Origin: UBA2377 sp964429385
GTDB taxonomy: Bacteria > Verrucomicrobiota > Verrucomicrobiia > Opitutales > Opitutaceae
NCBI GenBank assembly: GCA_964429385.1
Contig: CAYSBR010000017.1
Span: 1-64,000, forward strand
Length of the DNA stretch: 64,000 nucleotides
Direction: 5' to 3'
The first letter of the stretch is position 1. Each line of letters opens with the position of its first letter. This document shows, piece by piece, positions 35,004-43,812 of this stretch. The notes under the pieces were generated by a model. That model was not told the origin of the DNA. It was given only the letters and a program-made list of their open reading frames with translations, and did not search any database. The translations under genes and the position numbers were made by a program.

Positions 35004-35519
35004 TCACCCCCGCGGCGGCCAGGGCCCCTCGCCCGCCGGTTTGGGTTTGAGGGCAATGATTGCCGCGAGGATCCGATTCTTGGCGGCCCAGTAGCCCTTC
35101 GCATCACAGGCAAGGGCTTCCTGCTTTGCCCGATTGTAATCCGCGAGAGCATCCGGGTGGGAGCTGAGATAATCGCGGACAAACACAAAGAAGTCCGCCT
35201 CCGAATCCTCGATCACCAACTGCACGCCGACAGGGAGGGCGAAGTCGGTGTCACTTCCAAAGCTGGCAAAACAAGGATCCCAATTTTCCGGCTGTTTGAC
35301 GGCAAACACCTGACGAAGCTTTTCAATGGCCGCATGAAAATCCCGGGCGGCAACACGCAAAACAACATCCAGATCACCCTTGGTCAGGGCGCCGGGAATC
35401 GCGGTTGCGCCGATATGATGCACCTCGATCGCAGGCAGGACAGTGGCAACCCGCGCACCGACACGCGTCAGCACATCCGACACAGCCGGCTGCAGTTCGT
35501 CTGAAAGAACAAGGATCAC
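35004..35519 (-). CDS. GrpB/UPF0157-family nucleotidyltransferase-fold protein
   Basis: 171 residues. The segment VHHIGATAIPGALTKGDLDVVLRV is the GrpB signature (usually HIGSTAVPGLxAKPxIDI). DYLSSHPDALADYNRAKQEAL, then KGYWAAKNRIL, form the typical C-terminal helix. The family has a nucleotidyltransferase fold and uncertain function. It lies 29 bases downstream of the lipoprotein gene of the Mla-like operon on the same strand, so it may be read as its last gene. Confidence 0.85.
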   Translation of the reverse strand: MILVLSDELQPAVSDVLTRVGARVATVLPAIEVHHIGATAIPGALTKGDLDVVLRVAARDFHAAIEKLRQVFAVKQPENWDPCFASFGSDTDFALPVGVQLVIEDSEADFFVFVRDYLSSHPDALADYNRAKQEALACDAKGYWAAKNRILAAIIALKPKPAGEGPWPPRG

Positions 35520-35548
35520 AGCAGTTCAGACTCATTTCAGACTGAAGT

Positions 35549-36148
35549 TCAGTCCTGTTGCCCGACCGCGGTCGCAATCTCTGCGCTCAGTCCGGCCACG
35601 GCCTGACTGAGGCCGGCGACAAGGCCGGCTTCCGCGCGACCATCCCACGAGAGACCAGCGGCCGCAAATTCGCCGCGCGCCACCACCGCGGCGCCAGCAC
35701 CGGTGCTCCACAGCTCCCAGGTTGCGCGGAAATGCACGGCGCCATCGCGCCCCCCTTCAGCAGCCAGCACACGCACCGACACATCATAGTCCCGGTGCAG
35801 ATCCAGCGGGAAAGGCATGGTTGCCACCTGGGTCGCTCCGGCCGACCGGAGATTTTCGCGCAACACACGGGCCACGCCGGCATCAAGCGCTTCACCCCAG
35901 CGGGCGTATTCACGAAACTCCACCTCGTTGGCCCCCTGACGCACGATCAGCGCGCGGGCGCGCAGGTAGGACGCCACTTCCACCCCACGCAGGCCGATCA
36001 CCACTTCATCCGCCGCCGGGACGGTCTCCGCGACGGGAGCGGCCGCAAGCACGTAATAGCGGGTTGGGTCGGGCTGGGCCTGCGGCAGCGAACAGCCGGC
36101 CAAAAAGGCAAGCGCGAGGGCAAACGGAACAAGCAAGCGGGTCTTCAT
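35549..36148 (-). CDS. PqiC-like auxiliary lipoprotein of the Mla/MCE transporter
   Basis: 199 residues. A lipoprotein signal (LLVPFALALAFLAGCSLPQ, lipobox Cys near 19) is followed by the ABC-type transport auxiliary domain (RYYVLAAAPVAETVPAADEVVIGLRGVEVASYL, then ARWGEALDAGVARVLRENLR). In other diderms PqiC/YmbA-like lipoproteins tether or complete MCE assemblies at the outer membrane. It is the fourth gene of the mlaE-mlaF-mlaD unit, 14 bases after mlaD. Confidence 0.87.
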   Translation of the reverse strand: MKTRLLVPFALALAFLAGCSLPQAQPDPTRYYVLAAAPVAETVPAADEVVIGLRGVEVASYLRARALIVRQGANEVEFREYARWGEALDAGVARVLRENLRSAGATQVATMPFPLDLHRDYDVSVRVLAAEGGRDGAVHFRATWELWSTGAGAAVVARGEFAAAGLSWDGRAEAGLVAGLSQAVAGLSAEIATAVGQQD

Positions 36149-36162
36149 AAATCCTCCTGTGG

Positions 36163-37164
36163 TTATTGCGGCGGCTTCCGTCCCGTGATCAGGGCGTTGG
36201 GATTGCGTTCGAGAAAATCCACCAGGCGTTGCACCGACTCCGCCGCCTCGCCCAACCGGGCGAGCGCGCGGGCGGCTTCGTCGCCCAAGCCGCTTTGCGC
36301 GTCAATGAAACGCCGGGCCGTGAGGGCCGCCGCATTGAAGGACTCCAGGGTGACCTGGGCCTGGGCCAGCGTGCCGTCGAGCCCTTCACCGGTTTCGCTG
36401 ATCTGCCGGTCGAGCCGGGCCAGCACGCGGCGCATGTCAGCGAGCGTTTCGTTGAGATTGACAAAGGCCTCCTTCACCTCGGGGCCGCCCACGAGCTCGT
36501 TTACCGCCTTCCCCGCCAGCTTCCATTCTTGGGAAAGCGCGGGCAGGTCGAGCCCATCCACCTGCTGCCGCGCGCTGGTGATGAAACCGCGCAAGTCCAG
36601 CGCCAGGCCGGCGAGATCCATCTTGCGCACATCCGCCAGCACCTCGGTGAAGCCGGCCTGGAATTCCGAGATGGCCGACGGCGCACTGGGCATGACCACA
36701 TATTTCCGATCGGTCTGACGGTCGGGGTTGGGATGCTCCGCCGGGTCGAGAAACTCCAGCTCCACATAAAGCAAACCCGTCGCCAGGCCGGCGATGCCGA
36801 GCCGGGCGCGCAGCCCCTTGTCCACCAGCCGTTGCAACGCCTCGCGGTTGGCCAGATCGATGGCCACACCCGAGGAGTCCGTCACCACGCTGCGGTTGAA
36901 CTCGCAGAGCACGGTGACCACGGACTTTTTCGCCACATCATCAAACCGCACCCCGAGATCCACCACCCGGCCGACGCGCACGCCGCTCAGCTTCACCGGG
37001 GAACCGAGGTCGAGGCCGTGGATGGTTTCCTCGAAATCCACCGTGAACCGCTGCGGCTTGGAAAAGAGGCTGATGCCGCCGAACGAAAGCAGGGCGATCA
37101 CGCCAAGCGCGATCGCTCCGATCACAAATGCGCCGACCACGGCGGGGCTGACCTTGGTTTTCAT
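36163..37164 (-). CDS. mlaD: MlaD-like MCE-domain substrate-binding protein
   Basis: 333 residues. One N-terminal membrane anchor (VVGAFVIGAIALGVIALLSFGGI, residues about 9-31) precedes a single MCE domain (FEETIHGLDLGSPVKLSGVRVGRVVDLGV, residues about 45-125). A long helical tail (LADVRKMDLAGLALDLRGF ... LDRQISETGEGLDGTLAQAQ) follows, as in proteins whose helices form a tunnel across the periplasm. It carries phospholipids between the membranes together with MlaE and MlaF. It is longer than E. coli MlaD, closer to PqiB/MCE proteins with extended helices. Confidence 0.9.
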   Translation of the reverse strand: MKTKVSPAVVGAFVIGAIALGVIALLSFGGISLFSKPQRFTVDFEETIHGLDLGSPVKLSGVRVGRVVDLGVRFDDVAKKSVVTVLCEFNRSVVTDSSGVAIDLANREALQRLVDKGLRARLGIAGLATGLLYVELEFLDPAEHPNPDRQTDRKYVVMPSAPSAISEFQAGFTEVLADVRKMDLAGLALDLRGFITSARQQVDGLDLPALSQEWKLAGKAVNELVGGPEVKEAFVNLNETLADMRRVLARLDRQISETGEGLDGTLAQAQVTLESFNAAALTARRFIDAQSGLGDEAARALARLGEAAESVQRLVDFLERNPNALITGRKPPQ

Positions 37165-37282
37165 AGTGCCTTTCCTTTCCTGGGAGACGATGTGACAAAG
37201 CCGGGCATGCCCGGCCTGCGCCGGCTCACGGCCGGAGTCCCGCCTGTGTTTTCAGATCTGGTTGTCATGACAAAGCAACGGT

Positions 37283-38065
37283 TCATGCGCTCACCCCCGG
37301 CCGGTCGCCCCGGTGGAGGAATTCCGTGACGCGCGGATCCCGGCTCTCCGCCGCCAGCACCCGCGGCGCACCCTCGGCGATCACGCCCTTTTCCGCCTTG
37401 TCGAGCATGATGATGCGGTCGGCGATGCTGAAGATCGAAGCCAGCTCGTGCGAGACGACCACGAGCGTCGTATTGAACAATTCCCGGAGGTGCAGCACGA
37501 GTTCGTCGAGCTTGCGGGAGGTGATGGGATCGAGCCCCGCCGATGGCTCATCGAGGAAGACGATGGCGGGATCGAGGGCGAGCGCACGGGCCAGCCCCGC
37601 GCGCTTCTTCATGCCGCCGCTGATCTCCGCGGGGTAATAGTCCTCGTAACCGGTGAGGCCGACCTGCGCGAGCTTGAGCGTCGCCAGCTCCTCGATCTCA
37701 CGACGGTTGAGCGCGGTGTATTCCTCCAGCGGCAGAGCCACGTTTTCACGCAGCGTGAGCGAGCTCCATAGCGCCGCGCTCTGGTAGAGCACCCCGAAAG
37801 TCTTGAGCAAATTGCGCCGGGCAACCGGATCCTCGTCGTGAAAGGGCACCCCGGAAAAGCGCACCTTGCCCTGCAAGGGGCGGTGCAGGCCGATGAGATT
37901 GCGCAAGAGCGTGCTCTTCCCGCACCCCGAGCCGCCGATGATGAAAAATATCTCCCCCCGGGCCACGCGGAAGTTGATGTCCTTGAGCACCACCTTGTCG
38001 CCATAGCCGCAGGTCACCCCTTCGGCTTCGATGGCGGGCGTGGTATCGGTGGGCGTGGCGGTCAT
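37283..38065 (-). CDS. mlaF: ABC transporter ATP-binding protein, MlaF-like
   Basis: 260 residues. Walker A IIGGSGCGKSTLLRNLIG, signature AEISGGMKKRAGLARAL, Walker B PAIVFLDEPSAGLDPI and the switch His in VVVSHELASIF. MKKRAGLARA after SGG is characteristic of the MlaF subfamily. It powers the MlaE permease, whose gene ends five bases upstream. A 118-base gap separates it from mlaD. Confidence 0.93.
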   Translation of the reverse strand: MTATPTDTTPAIEAEGVTCGYGDKVVLKDINFRVARGEIFFIIGGSGCGKSTLLRNLIGLHRPLQGKVRFSGVPFHDEDPVARRNLLKTFGVLYQSAALWSSLTLRENVALPLEEYTALNRREIEELATLKLAQVGLTGYEDYYPAEISGGMKKRAGLARALALDPAIVFLDEPSAGLDPITSRKLDELVLHLRELFNTTLVVVSHELASIFSIADRIIMLDKAEKGVIAEGAPRVLAAESRDPRVTEFLHRGDRPGVSA

Positions 38066-38069
38066 GTGA

Positions 38070-39197
38070 TCAGATCCCCAGAATATCGAACATCACGGCG
38101 TAAATCGCGTCGGCCACGATGATGAAAAGGATGGCGGTGACAACCGCCGAGGTCGCCGCCTGGCCCACGCCGGCGGCGCTGCGCTCGGCCTGCAACCCGC
38201 GCAGGCAGCCGGCCAGGCCGACGATCACCCCGAAGGTGCCGGCCTTGATGAAGCCCGACAAGGCATCCGACAAATCCACGATGGTGAGCATCTCCACCCA
38301 GAAAGCCATGGGCGGGATATCGAGCACCGACCACGAGATGACCATGCCGCCGACGATGCCGATGCAACTGGCGTAAAGCGCCAGCAACGGCATCATGACC
38401 GTCAGCGCCAGCAGGCGGGGCGCCACCAGGAAATCCACCGGAGAAATGCCCAGGGTATTGAAGGCATCAAGTTCCTCATTCGCCTTCATGTTGCCCAGAT
38501 GCGCCGCATAAGCCGCGCCCGTGCGGCCGGCCAGCACGATGGCGGTCATCAACGCCCCCATCTCCCGCACCATCGCTATGCCCACCAGATCGGCCACATA
38601 GATGTCGCCCCCATACTGGCGCAGGACCAGCGCTCCCATGTAGGCCAGGGTGAGGCCGACCAGAAAACTGATGAGGCTCACAATCGGCAGGGCCATCGCC
38701 CCGCACTGTTGCATCTCATGCAGGCAGTCACCCCAGCGGAACTTGCGGGGATTCTTCAACAGCTTCAGCCCGCTCAGGGTGCACTCCCCCACAAAACGGG
38801 TGATGGCCATCCCCTTCTGCCAGACGTCCAGGGTCGCCGCTCCCACCGTGGCCAAAAAACTCTCGGAGCGGTCAAACGGCACACTCGTCTCGTGCGAATG
38901 AGAGAGCTGGCCCAGCATGGTCCGCAGTTTCTCCGGCAGCGCATCCGCATCACAGTAGGCCCCCGCCACACGGCACCATTGCTGCACTTCGAAAAGAAAA
39001 AGCAGCAGCGAGCTGTCCCACTTCTCCACCTGATCCACGGTGAGCACCACCCGGCGGGGCTCGCGACCGGCGAGAATCTGCTCCCAATCCGGCCGGGGCA
39101 CCGTGATCTGCCAATGGCCGGCCAGCGTCACTCTCAGCGCATCGCCCTCCGCGCAGGTGGAGACCAGCGCGGCGGTGGAAACGGAGGCGGCGGGCAT
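38070..39197 (-). CDS. mlaE: MlaE-like permease with N-terminal STAS-like domain
   Basis: 375 residues. Residues about 1-110 resemble a STAS domain (VTLAGHWQITVPRPDWEQIL, RVVLTVDQVEKWDSSLLLFLFEV). The rest is the MlaE permease: QQCGAMALPIVSLISFLVGLTLAYMGALVLRQYG, then VGIAMVREMGALMTAIVLAGRTGAAYAAHLGNMKANEELDAFNTLGI, typical of the family. In E. coli the STAS component (MlaB) is a separate gene; here it is fused to the permease. It is the first gene of the unit. The start at 39197 (MPAASVSTAALV) was preferred to 39254, whose extra residues are not conserved-looking. Confidence 0.92.
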   Translation of the reverse strand: MPAASVSTAALVSTCAEGDALRVTLAGHWQITVPRPDWEQILAGREPRRVVLTVDQVEKWDSSLLLFLFEVQQWCRVAGAYCDADALPEKLRTMLGQLSHSHETSVPFDRSESFLATVGAATLDVWQKGMAITRFVGECTLSGLKLLKNPRKFRWGDCLHEMQQCGAMALPIVSLISFLVGLTLAYMGALVLRQYGGDIYVADLVGIAMVREMGALMTAIVLAGRTGAAYAAHLGNMKANEELDAFNTLGISPVDFLVAPRLLALTVMMPLLALYASCIGIVGGMVISWSVLDIPPMAFWVEMLTIVDLSDALSGFIKAGTFGVIVGLAGCLRGLQAERSAAGVGQAATSAVVTAILFIIVADAIYAVMFDILGI

Positions 39198-39283
39198 GCG
39201 GCTGGTTGTAGCAACCGCCGATGAAAGCAAAACCTTAAAAATGTTCGTATTCATGCGTAGGCCCGCCGCAAGTTGGGGTCGCC

Positions 39284-39937
39284 ATGCCTTTTCGCACCGT
39301 TCTGTTCGACCTCGACGGCACGCTCGTGGATGCCTTCACCACCATCCACCGCAGCTACGTGCACACGCTGCCGCAATTTGACCGGCCCGCTCCCTCCCTG
39401 GCCGAGGTCCGCGCCGCGGTCGGCGGTGGCCTCGCCGATGCCATGGGCCGTTTCCTCCCCGCGGACCAGGTGCCCGCCGCCATGGAGATCCACCTCGCCT
39501 ATTCAAAGAAAATCCTGCTGGAGGACGTCGTCCTCATGCCCGGCGCGCTGGAGCTGATACACACGCTGCACGCCCGGGGCCTCACCCTCGCCGCCTTTAC
39601 CAACAAATACGGCGACTCCTCACGCCGCATCTGCGCGCACCTCGGAATCACGCCGTTCCTCGCCGGGATCTACGGCGCCGGCGACACGCCGTGGCTCAAG
39701 CCCCAGCCCGCATTCGCCGCCCACGTTCTCCACCAGCTCAAGGCCGATCCCGCCGCCACCCTGCTCGTCGGTGATTCCCCCTTCGACGTGGCCGCGGCCC
39801 ATAACGGCGGCTTCCCCTGCTGGGGCGTCACCACCGGCACGCACGATGCGGCGCAGCTCGCCGAGGCCAAGGCCGACCGGATCTTCCCGAACCTGCCCGA
39901 GCTGCAAACCGCACTCCTTGCCAAAATCGCACAGTAA
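39284..39937 (+). CDS. HAD-superfamily phosphatase (phosphoglycolate phosphatase-like)
   Basis: 217 residues. Motif I FDLDGTLVD (nucleophile Asp), motif II TNKYGDSSRRI, motif III KPQP and motif IV LLVGDSPFDVAAA are all present, with an alpha-helical cap between motifs I and II. This is the layout of Gph/pyrophosphatase-type HAD enzymes. The substrate cannot be decided. It is divergent from the Mla operon. Confidence 0.88.
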   Translation: MPFRTVLFDLDGTLVDAFTTIHRSYVHTLPQFDRPAPSLAEVRAAVGGGLADAMGRFLPADQVPAAMEIHLAYSKKILLEDVVLMPGALELIHTLHARGLTLAAFTNKYGDSSRRICAHLGITPFLAGIYGAGDTPWLKPQPAFAAHVLHQLKADPAATLLVGDSPFDVAAAHNGGFPCWGVTTGTHDAAQLAEAKADRIFPNLPELQTALLAKIAQ

Positions 39938-40012
39938 GGGCGGTTGGACTCAACGGCCCTCCGAAGAGGGAGGGGAACGCCGGAGTCACCCTTGGGCTGA
40001 TTTTGCGACGCT

Positions 40013-40618
40013 TCACGCCGCCGGTTTCTCCACGAGGATCGCCAGCCGCCCCTTTTCCCGGCCGCCATTCGGCGGGTCGAGCATCACATCCGCCAACAAA
40101 CGGAAGCCCGCTCCCCATACAAGCGCCAGGGTTTCATCCGGCGACGGCGCATCATAGAAAAACTCGTGACCAAACATCGTGTCCGTAAACGGCGGCTGCG
40201 CCGACCCGCCGGTGGTGAACAGGAACCGACCACCCGGTGACAAACCCCGCCAGACTTCGCGGAAAACCGCCGCGTGACGGGCGCGGGCCAGATGAAACAC
40301 CGCATCCCAGCACACCGCCGCGGCGAAAGGCCCGGACAGCGGCGCATCCAGTTCGGCCTGCCGCCAAGTCACGCCGGGGACCGACTGTCGCGCCTTGGCC
40401 AACATTGCGGCGGAATGATCGATCCCTGTGACCTGAAGCCCGCGCCCATCCAGCAACTCCGCGATCGGCCGGCCCGTGCCGCAACCCAGGTCAAGCACCG
40501 CCGCGCCGAGCGGCACCCCGGCGAGCAACCGATCGAACAGCGCCAGCTCTTCCGGACGCAGTGGCGGACGATACTCCACCCATTGATCCGCAATCCGGTC
40601 ATAAGGCGGCGCGCTCAT
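40013..40618 (-). CDS. Class I SAM-dependent methyltransferase
   Basis: 201 residues. Motif I VLDLGCGTGRPIAELL with motif post-I VTGIDHSAAML is the S-adenosylmethionine site. AAVCWDAVFHLARARHAAVFREVWRGLSPGGRFLFTTGG covers motifs II and III. The substrate is unknown; small-molecule methylation is likely. It lies between the HAD gene and a degenerate region. Confidence 0.85.
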   Translation of the reverse strand: MSAPPYDRIADQWVEYRPPLRPEELALFDRLLAGVPLGAAVLDLGCGTGRPIAELLDGRGLQVTGIDHSAAMLAKARQSVPGVTWRQAELDAPLSGPFAAAVCWDAVFHLARARHAAVFREVWRGLSPGGRFLFTTGGSAQPPFTDTMFGHEFFYDAPSPDETLALVWGAGFRLLADVMLDPPNGGREKGRLAILVEKPAA

Positions 40619-40712
40619 GGTGTCAGATCAGGCCGAGGCGGTGTTTCTTGTCCCACGGTGCCGGCGGAAGCACCCTCGATGGTGAGTTTGCGCAAAGCAG
40701 CCATGCTTTGAT

Positions 40713-41257
40713 TTATGCGGTCAGCCCAAACTTCGCCACCAGCTTTCGCAGCGAGGTCAGGTTACGCATCGTCATCGTCGGGAGCTTGAGCGCGCGCACC
40801 GCGGGCGAAGTCCAGATGTCGGCATCGGCGACACCGCCCTCGCGCCGCCAGTAGAGTTCGCGCCCGATCAGGCAAAACCGGTCGGTCACCGTGGCGGCAG
40901 CGAGCAAGCCTTTGACCTGTGGCGCGGCCAACGGCTGCTTGAGAAATGAAACGTAGATGCCGCCGTTCTCCGGCACACCGTCGGCAAAAGGCTTCGCTTG
41001 CAGCACCGCCGCCACCTCGGCATCGCGCCGCAGAAACGTATCGACATCATAACCGAGCGCCGCCGCCAGATGCGCTTCGATGCGCGCCTCCAGTTTGGCC
41101 CGGTCGCACGGCTTGGCCGTGAAAACCACGTTGCCGCTGGCAATGAACGTCGCCACGTCGCAAAGCCCATGGCCTCGAAGTGTCGTTTCAACTCCGTCAT
41201 CGGCAGTCGGCGCCGGCCGAGATTGATCCCGCGGAGAAAGGCGACGCATCGGCCCAT
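40713..41257 (-). pseudogene. DUF1697-family gene with a frameshift
   Basis: The family normally starts with a RGIN(V/L)G block and continues without a break to SGNVVF. Here MGRCVAFLRGINLGRRRLPM and the next 15 residues are in one frame from 41257. The remainder (DVATFIASGNVVFTAKPCDR ... RNLTSLRKLVAKFGLTA) is in another frame. The switch falls near 41163-41170 and is explained by loss of a single base. Total length (545 bases) equals a normal 181-residue member minus one base. It is either a recent pseudogene or a sequencing error. Confidence 0.8.
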
Positions 41258-41290
41258 GGCCCGCAGCCTGCCGGGCCGGCCCTCCTCGGC

Positions 41291-41321
41291 AAAACAAAAA
41301 CCCGGGCGGTGGCCCGGGTTT
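41291..41321 (-). terminator. Terminator hairpin downstream of the aqpZ fragment
   Basis: A perfect 10-bp stem, AAACCCGGGC / GCCCGGGTTT, with a 4-nt loop is followed on the minus strand by TTGTTTT. It could also work in the plus direction, where ATTTTTT follows. It lies 40 bases beyond the stop of the aquaporin fragment and shows that the gene's 3' end is intact. Confidence 0.85.
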
Positions 41322-41361
41322 GATTTTTTGCCTCCCCGCCAAACAGCGGCAGCGGGCGGGT

Positions 41362-41622
41362 TTATTTTTCCTCTGAACTGATCCCCTTGTAAACGAGCGC
41401 ACCGAGGATGCCGCCCAGGATCGGGGCCACCCAGAACAGCCAGAGCTGCGACACCGCCCAATCACCGGCATACAGTGCCACGCCTGTGCTGCGGGCCGGA
41501 TTTACGGAGGTGTTCGTCACCGGAATGCTGATCAGGTGGATGAGCGTGAGGCAAAGACCGATCGCGATCGGGGCGAAGCCTTTCGGCGCGCGCTCCACGC
41601 GCGGCCCGCCTTGCCCGCCCAT
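41362..41622 (-). pseudogene. aqpZ: Aquaporin Z, C-terminal fragment
   Basis: Only the last 80 or so residues of an AqpZ-type water channel remain. APKGFAPIAIGLCLTLIHLIS leads into the second pore motif NTSVNPARS (the NPA box with its selectivity Arg) and the last helix LWLFWVAPILGGILGALVYK. The first four helices and the first NPA box are missing. Upstream sequence has no aquaporin similarity in any frame. The fragment begins abruptly after MGGQGGPRVER. It was truncated by deletion or rearrangement, next to another broken gene. Confidence 0.85.
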
Positions 41623-41696
41623 TCCACAACAAGAGAAAAACGCTGAGGGTAGCGCTGAACTTGAGGGAAAGTGCGGTTCAACCGCCTACGGCCCCG

Positions 41697-42389
41697 TTAC
41701 GCCACAGGTGAGACGACTTTGCGGGCGGGGAAGCCGAGATCGAAGGGCTCATCGGCCGCCGGAGCGTGGTAGGTGCTGATGATGGCGTAGCGATCCTTCC
41801 CCGCGGTGTTGGCCGTGGAACCGTGCACGAGGCGGTCCGAGAAGACCACGGCCGTGCCGCGCTTGATCGCGCAGGTGACGACGTCGCCTTCCTTCCAGTC
41901 CTCGTTTTCAATCGCGTTTTCAAAATCCCCGGAAGGCAGGTTCATCTTCACGATGCGCCAGTCCTTCTTGTGGCTGCCCGGCACCACGGTGAGCGTGCCG
42001 TTCTCGGCCGTCGCATCGTCGAGCGGGATCCAGACCGAGAGCTTCGGCCGGGTGTTGCGCCAGTAGAAGCTGTCAATGTGCCACGGCGTGGGAAAGGTCT
42101 TGCCGGCCGATTTGTAAACGAGCTTGTCGCTGAGGAACATCACGCCCTCCGGCATGACCGGCTTGAGGATCTCCACCACGCGCGGGTCCTCGGCCAGGGC
42201 GCGGAAGGTCTCGTTCACGACGGCCACGTGCACATAGACGGTGGAGCCGGGCTTCGCGTGATAATCGAGCACATGGCGGGCCTCGACCTTGAGCTTGTCG
42301 CATTCCTCGACACTCAAGAGGTCGGGAATGATGAAGAAACCATCACGGTCGTAACGGGCGGCCAGTTCGGAGGGATTGAATTCTTTCAT
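41697..42389 (-). CDS. Phytanoyl-CoA dioxygenase (PhyH) family protein 3
   Basis: 230 residues. Fe(II)/2-oxoglutarate oxygenase-like, with metal ligands in PWHIDSFYW (HxD) and DRLVHGSTAN (distal His), and an Arg in KDRYAIISTYH. It is shorter than the two PhyH proteins at 6-7.7 kb and only distantly similar to them, so it is not a recent copy. NGTLTVVPGSHKKDWR is the usual loop before the distal His. It is divergent from an AraC regulator whose intergenic region carries phased repeats. Substrate unknown. Confidence 0.9.
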   Translation of the reverse strand: MKEFNPSELAARYDRDGFFIIPDLLSVEECDKLKVEARHVLDYHAKPGSTVYVHVAVVNETFRALAEDPRVVEILKPVMPEGVMFLSDKLVYKSAGKTFPTPWHIDSFYWRNTRPKLSVWIPLDDATAENGTLTVVPGSHKKDWRIVKMNLPSGDFENAIENEDWKEGDVVTCAIKRGTAVVFSDRLVHGSTANTAGKDRYAIISTYHAPAADEPFDLGFPARKVVSPVA

Positions 42390-42430
42390 GGGGATAAGGA
42401 CTCACGTTAGCAGGCGGGCCGGATTTCGTC

Positions 42431-42457
42431 TTTAGCTGGGCCGCATCGTTGTTTAGC
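42431..42457. promoter_or_regulatory. Phased direct repeat in the PhyH/AraC divergent gap
   Basis: TTTAGC occurs at 42431 and again at 42452, exactly 21 bases apart. This is two helical turns and the classic spacing of half-sites for AraC-family dimers. The gap between the two divergent genes is only 78 bases, so binding here could control both. Confidence 0.45.
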
Positions 42458-42467
42458 AATTTCCGCC

Positions 42468-43253
42468 ATGCCTGATTTCTCCGCCGCCGGCCCTTCTCCC
42501 ATCGAGGGCATCCGCCTCGTCGCCCGTTTTGAAGTCCGGGACCCCGCCCATGTTTTCACCGCCACCTCCCTGCCCGGACATCTCATCCACCTCATCGCCG
42601 CCGGGGAAGTCGAACAGACCAGCAACGGCCGGCAGCAGCGCCTCACTCCCGGTACGGCCGTGTGGTATCACGAGGACGAATGGGTGGAAGGCCGGGTGAA
42701 ACAGGTCCCCTGGGTGTGTTATTCGGTGAACTTCCACGCTCCCGCGCTGAGCCCGCCGGACTTTGCCCAGCGGCTCCTGTCAAACCGGGAGGGGCTGGCG
42801 CCGGTCTTCACCGCCCTGCTGGAAGCCTGGAAGCTGCCGCCTTCGTGGCGGCGCGACTGCCTCTGTCAGTCACACCTGCTCGCCCTGATCGCCGGCCTCG
42901 ACGCCCACGGGGATGCCCGCCCGCCCACGACTTCCGCCGGCCGGCTCTGGTGGGAAGTCGAGACCTGGGCCCGGCGGCAGATTGACCGCGCCCTGACGCT
43001 GGATGAGCTGTGCGCCCAGTTCCGCCGCAGTCCCAACACCCTGGCGCGCGCCTGCCATGACGCCGTCGGCCTCGCCCCGATGAAACGGCTCAAGCAGATC
43101 CGCCTCAGTCTCGCCCGCGGCCTCGTGCTCTACTCCGATCTCAACATGACTGAGATCGCCCTGCGGATCGGCTACAGCCGGGTGCACGAGTTCTCCCGCG
43201 ACTACCGCAAGGCCTACGGGCATCCGCCCACCACCGGACGCACCATCCGTTAA
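42468..43253 (+). CDS. AraC-family transcriptional regulator (divergent to PhyH 3)
   Basis: 261 residues. An N-terminal cupin-like half (HLIHLIAAGEVEQTSNGRQQRLTPGTAVWYHEDEW) is followed by a C-terminal AraC domain (LTLDELCAQFRRSPNTLARAC, then LNMTEIALRIGYSRVHEFSRDYRKAYGHPP). The DNA-reading helices differ from those of the two other AraC proteins in the window. Its stop overlaps the convergent DUF2721 gene by four bases. Confidence 0.87.
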   Translation: MPDFSAAGPSPIEGIRLVARFEVRDPAHVFTATSLPGHLIHLIAAGEVEQTSNGRQQRLTPGTAVWYHEDEWVEGRVKQVPWVCYSVNFHAPALSPPDFAQRLLSNREGLAPVFTALLEAWKLPPSWRRDCLCQSHLLALIAGLDAHGDARPPTTSAGRLWWEVETWARRQIDRALTLDELCAQFRRSPNTLARACHDAVGLAPMKRLKQIRLSLARGLVLYSDLNMTEIALRIGYSRVHEFSRDYRKAYGHPPTTGRTIR

Positions 43254-43717
43254 CCGCCGGGCTTCGTCCGCAGCCGGGCCCGGGTCACCTCCAGATTGAG
43301 CGCCTGCAGCGAGACATAGATATCGCGCAGGAAGGCCCACAGTGCCGCGATCAGCAACAGGATGCTCGCCACGAAGAACAGCAGCAACAGCAACGCGAGA
43401 TCGCTCTCAAACACCGCGTTCGCAAAAATCAGGATCACCAGTCCGCACGACACCAGCATGCTCAATCCCGCGAAGGTCACCGACATCCGGATGAGCTTCG
43501 CCCGGCGCCACAGGATGTTCAGCTGCGTTTCCAGGTGGTCGCGGTCCGGCCCCTCCGCCAGCCGCACCTGGCCGGCCAGCCCCCGCGTGCGATCCACGAT
43601 GCGGCCCATCCGGTTTGTCAGGGTCAGCATCAGCGCGCCCATGCCGGAGATCAGGATCACCGGCGAAATCGAAAGCTGGATGATCGGCAGCAGCGCCTTG
43701 GTGTTGAAAAAATCCAT
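43250..43717 (-). CDS. DUF2721 membrane protein
   Basis: 155 residues. It starts MDFFNTKALLPIIQLSISPVILISGMGALMLTL, a first membrane segment with the DUF2721 hallmark ISPV.LISG. NRMGRIVDRTRGL and RRAKLIRMSVTFAGLSMLVSCGLVILIF are the next conserved parts, then LLLLLFFVASILLLIAALWAFLRDI, giving about three membrane helices. Function unknown. The start at 43717 was chosen over 43828 because the longer form adds low-complexity basic sequence before the family start. Confidence 0.82.
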   Translation of the reverse strand: MDFFNTKALLPIIQLSISPVILISGMGALMLTLTNRMGRIVDRTRGLAGQVRLAEGPDRDHLETQLNILWRRAKLIRMSVTFAGLSMLVSCGLVILIFANAVFESDLALLLLLFFVASILLLIAALWAFLRDIYVSLQALNLEVTRARLRTKPGG

Positions 43718-43812
43718 GCCCCCACCCTGCCGGGGCGGGACCGCCCGCGCAATTCTCTTCCCCGCCCGCGCAGTTGCCTCGCCGCCCTTCTGTGCTTTGC
43801 TCGCCTCCATCC

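Noticed and set aside
41291..41321. Strong hairpin considered as a mobile-element end
   Set aside because: Stem, loop and T-run fit an ordinary terminator for the former aqpZ gene, and no partner repeat was found.
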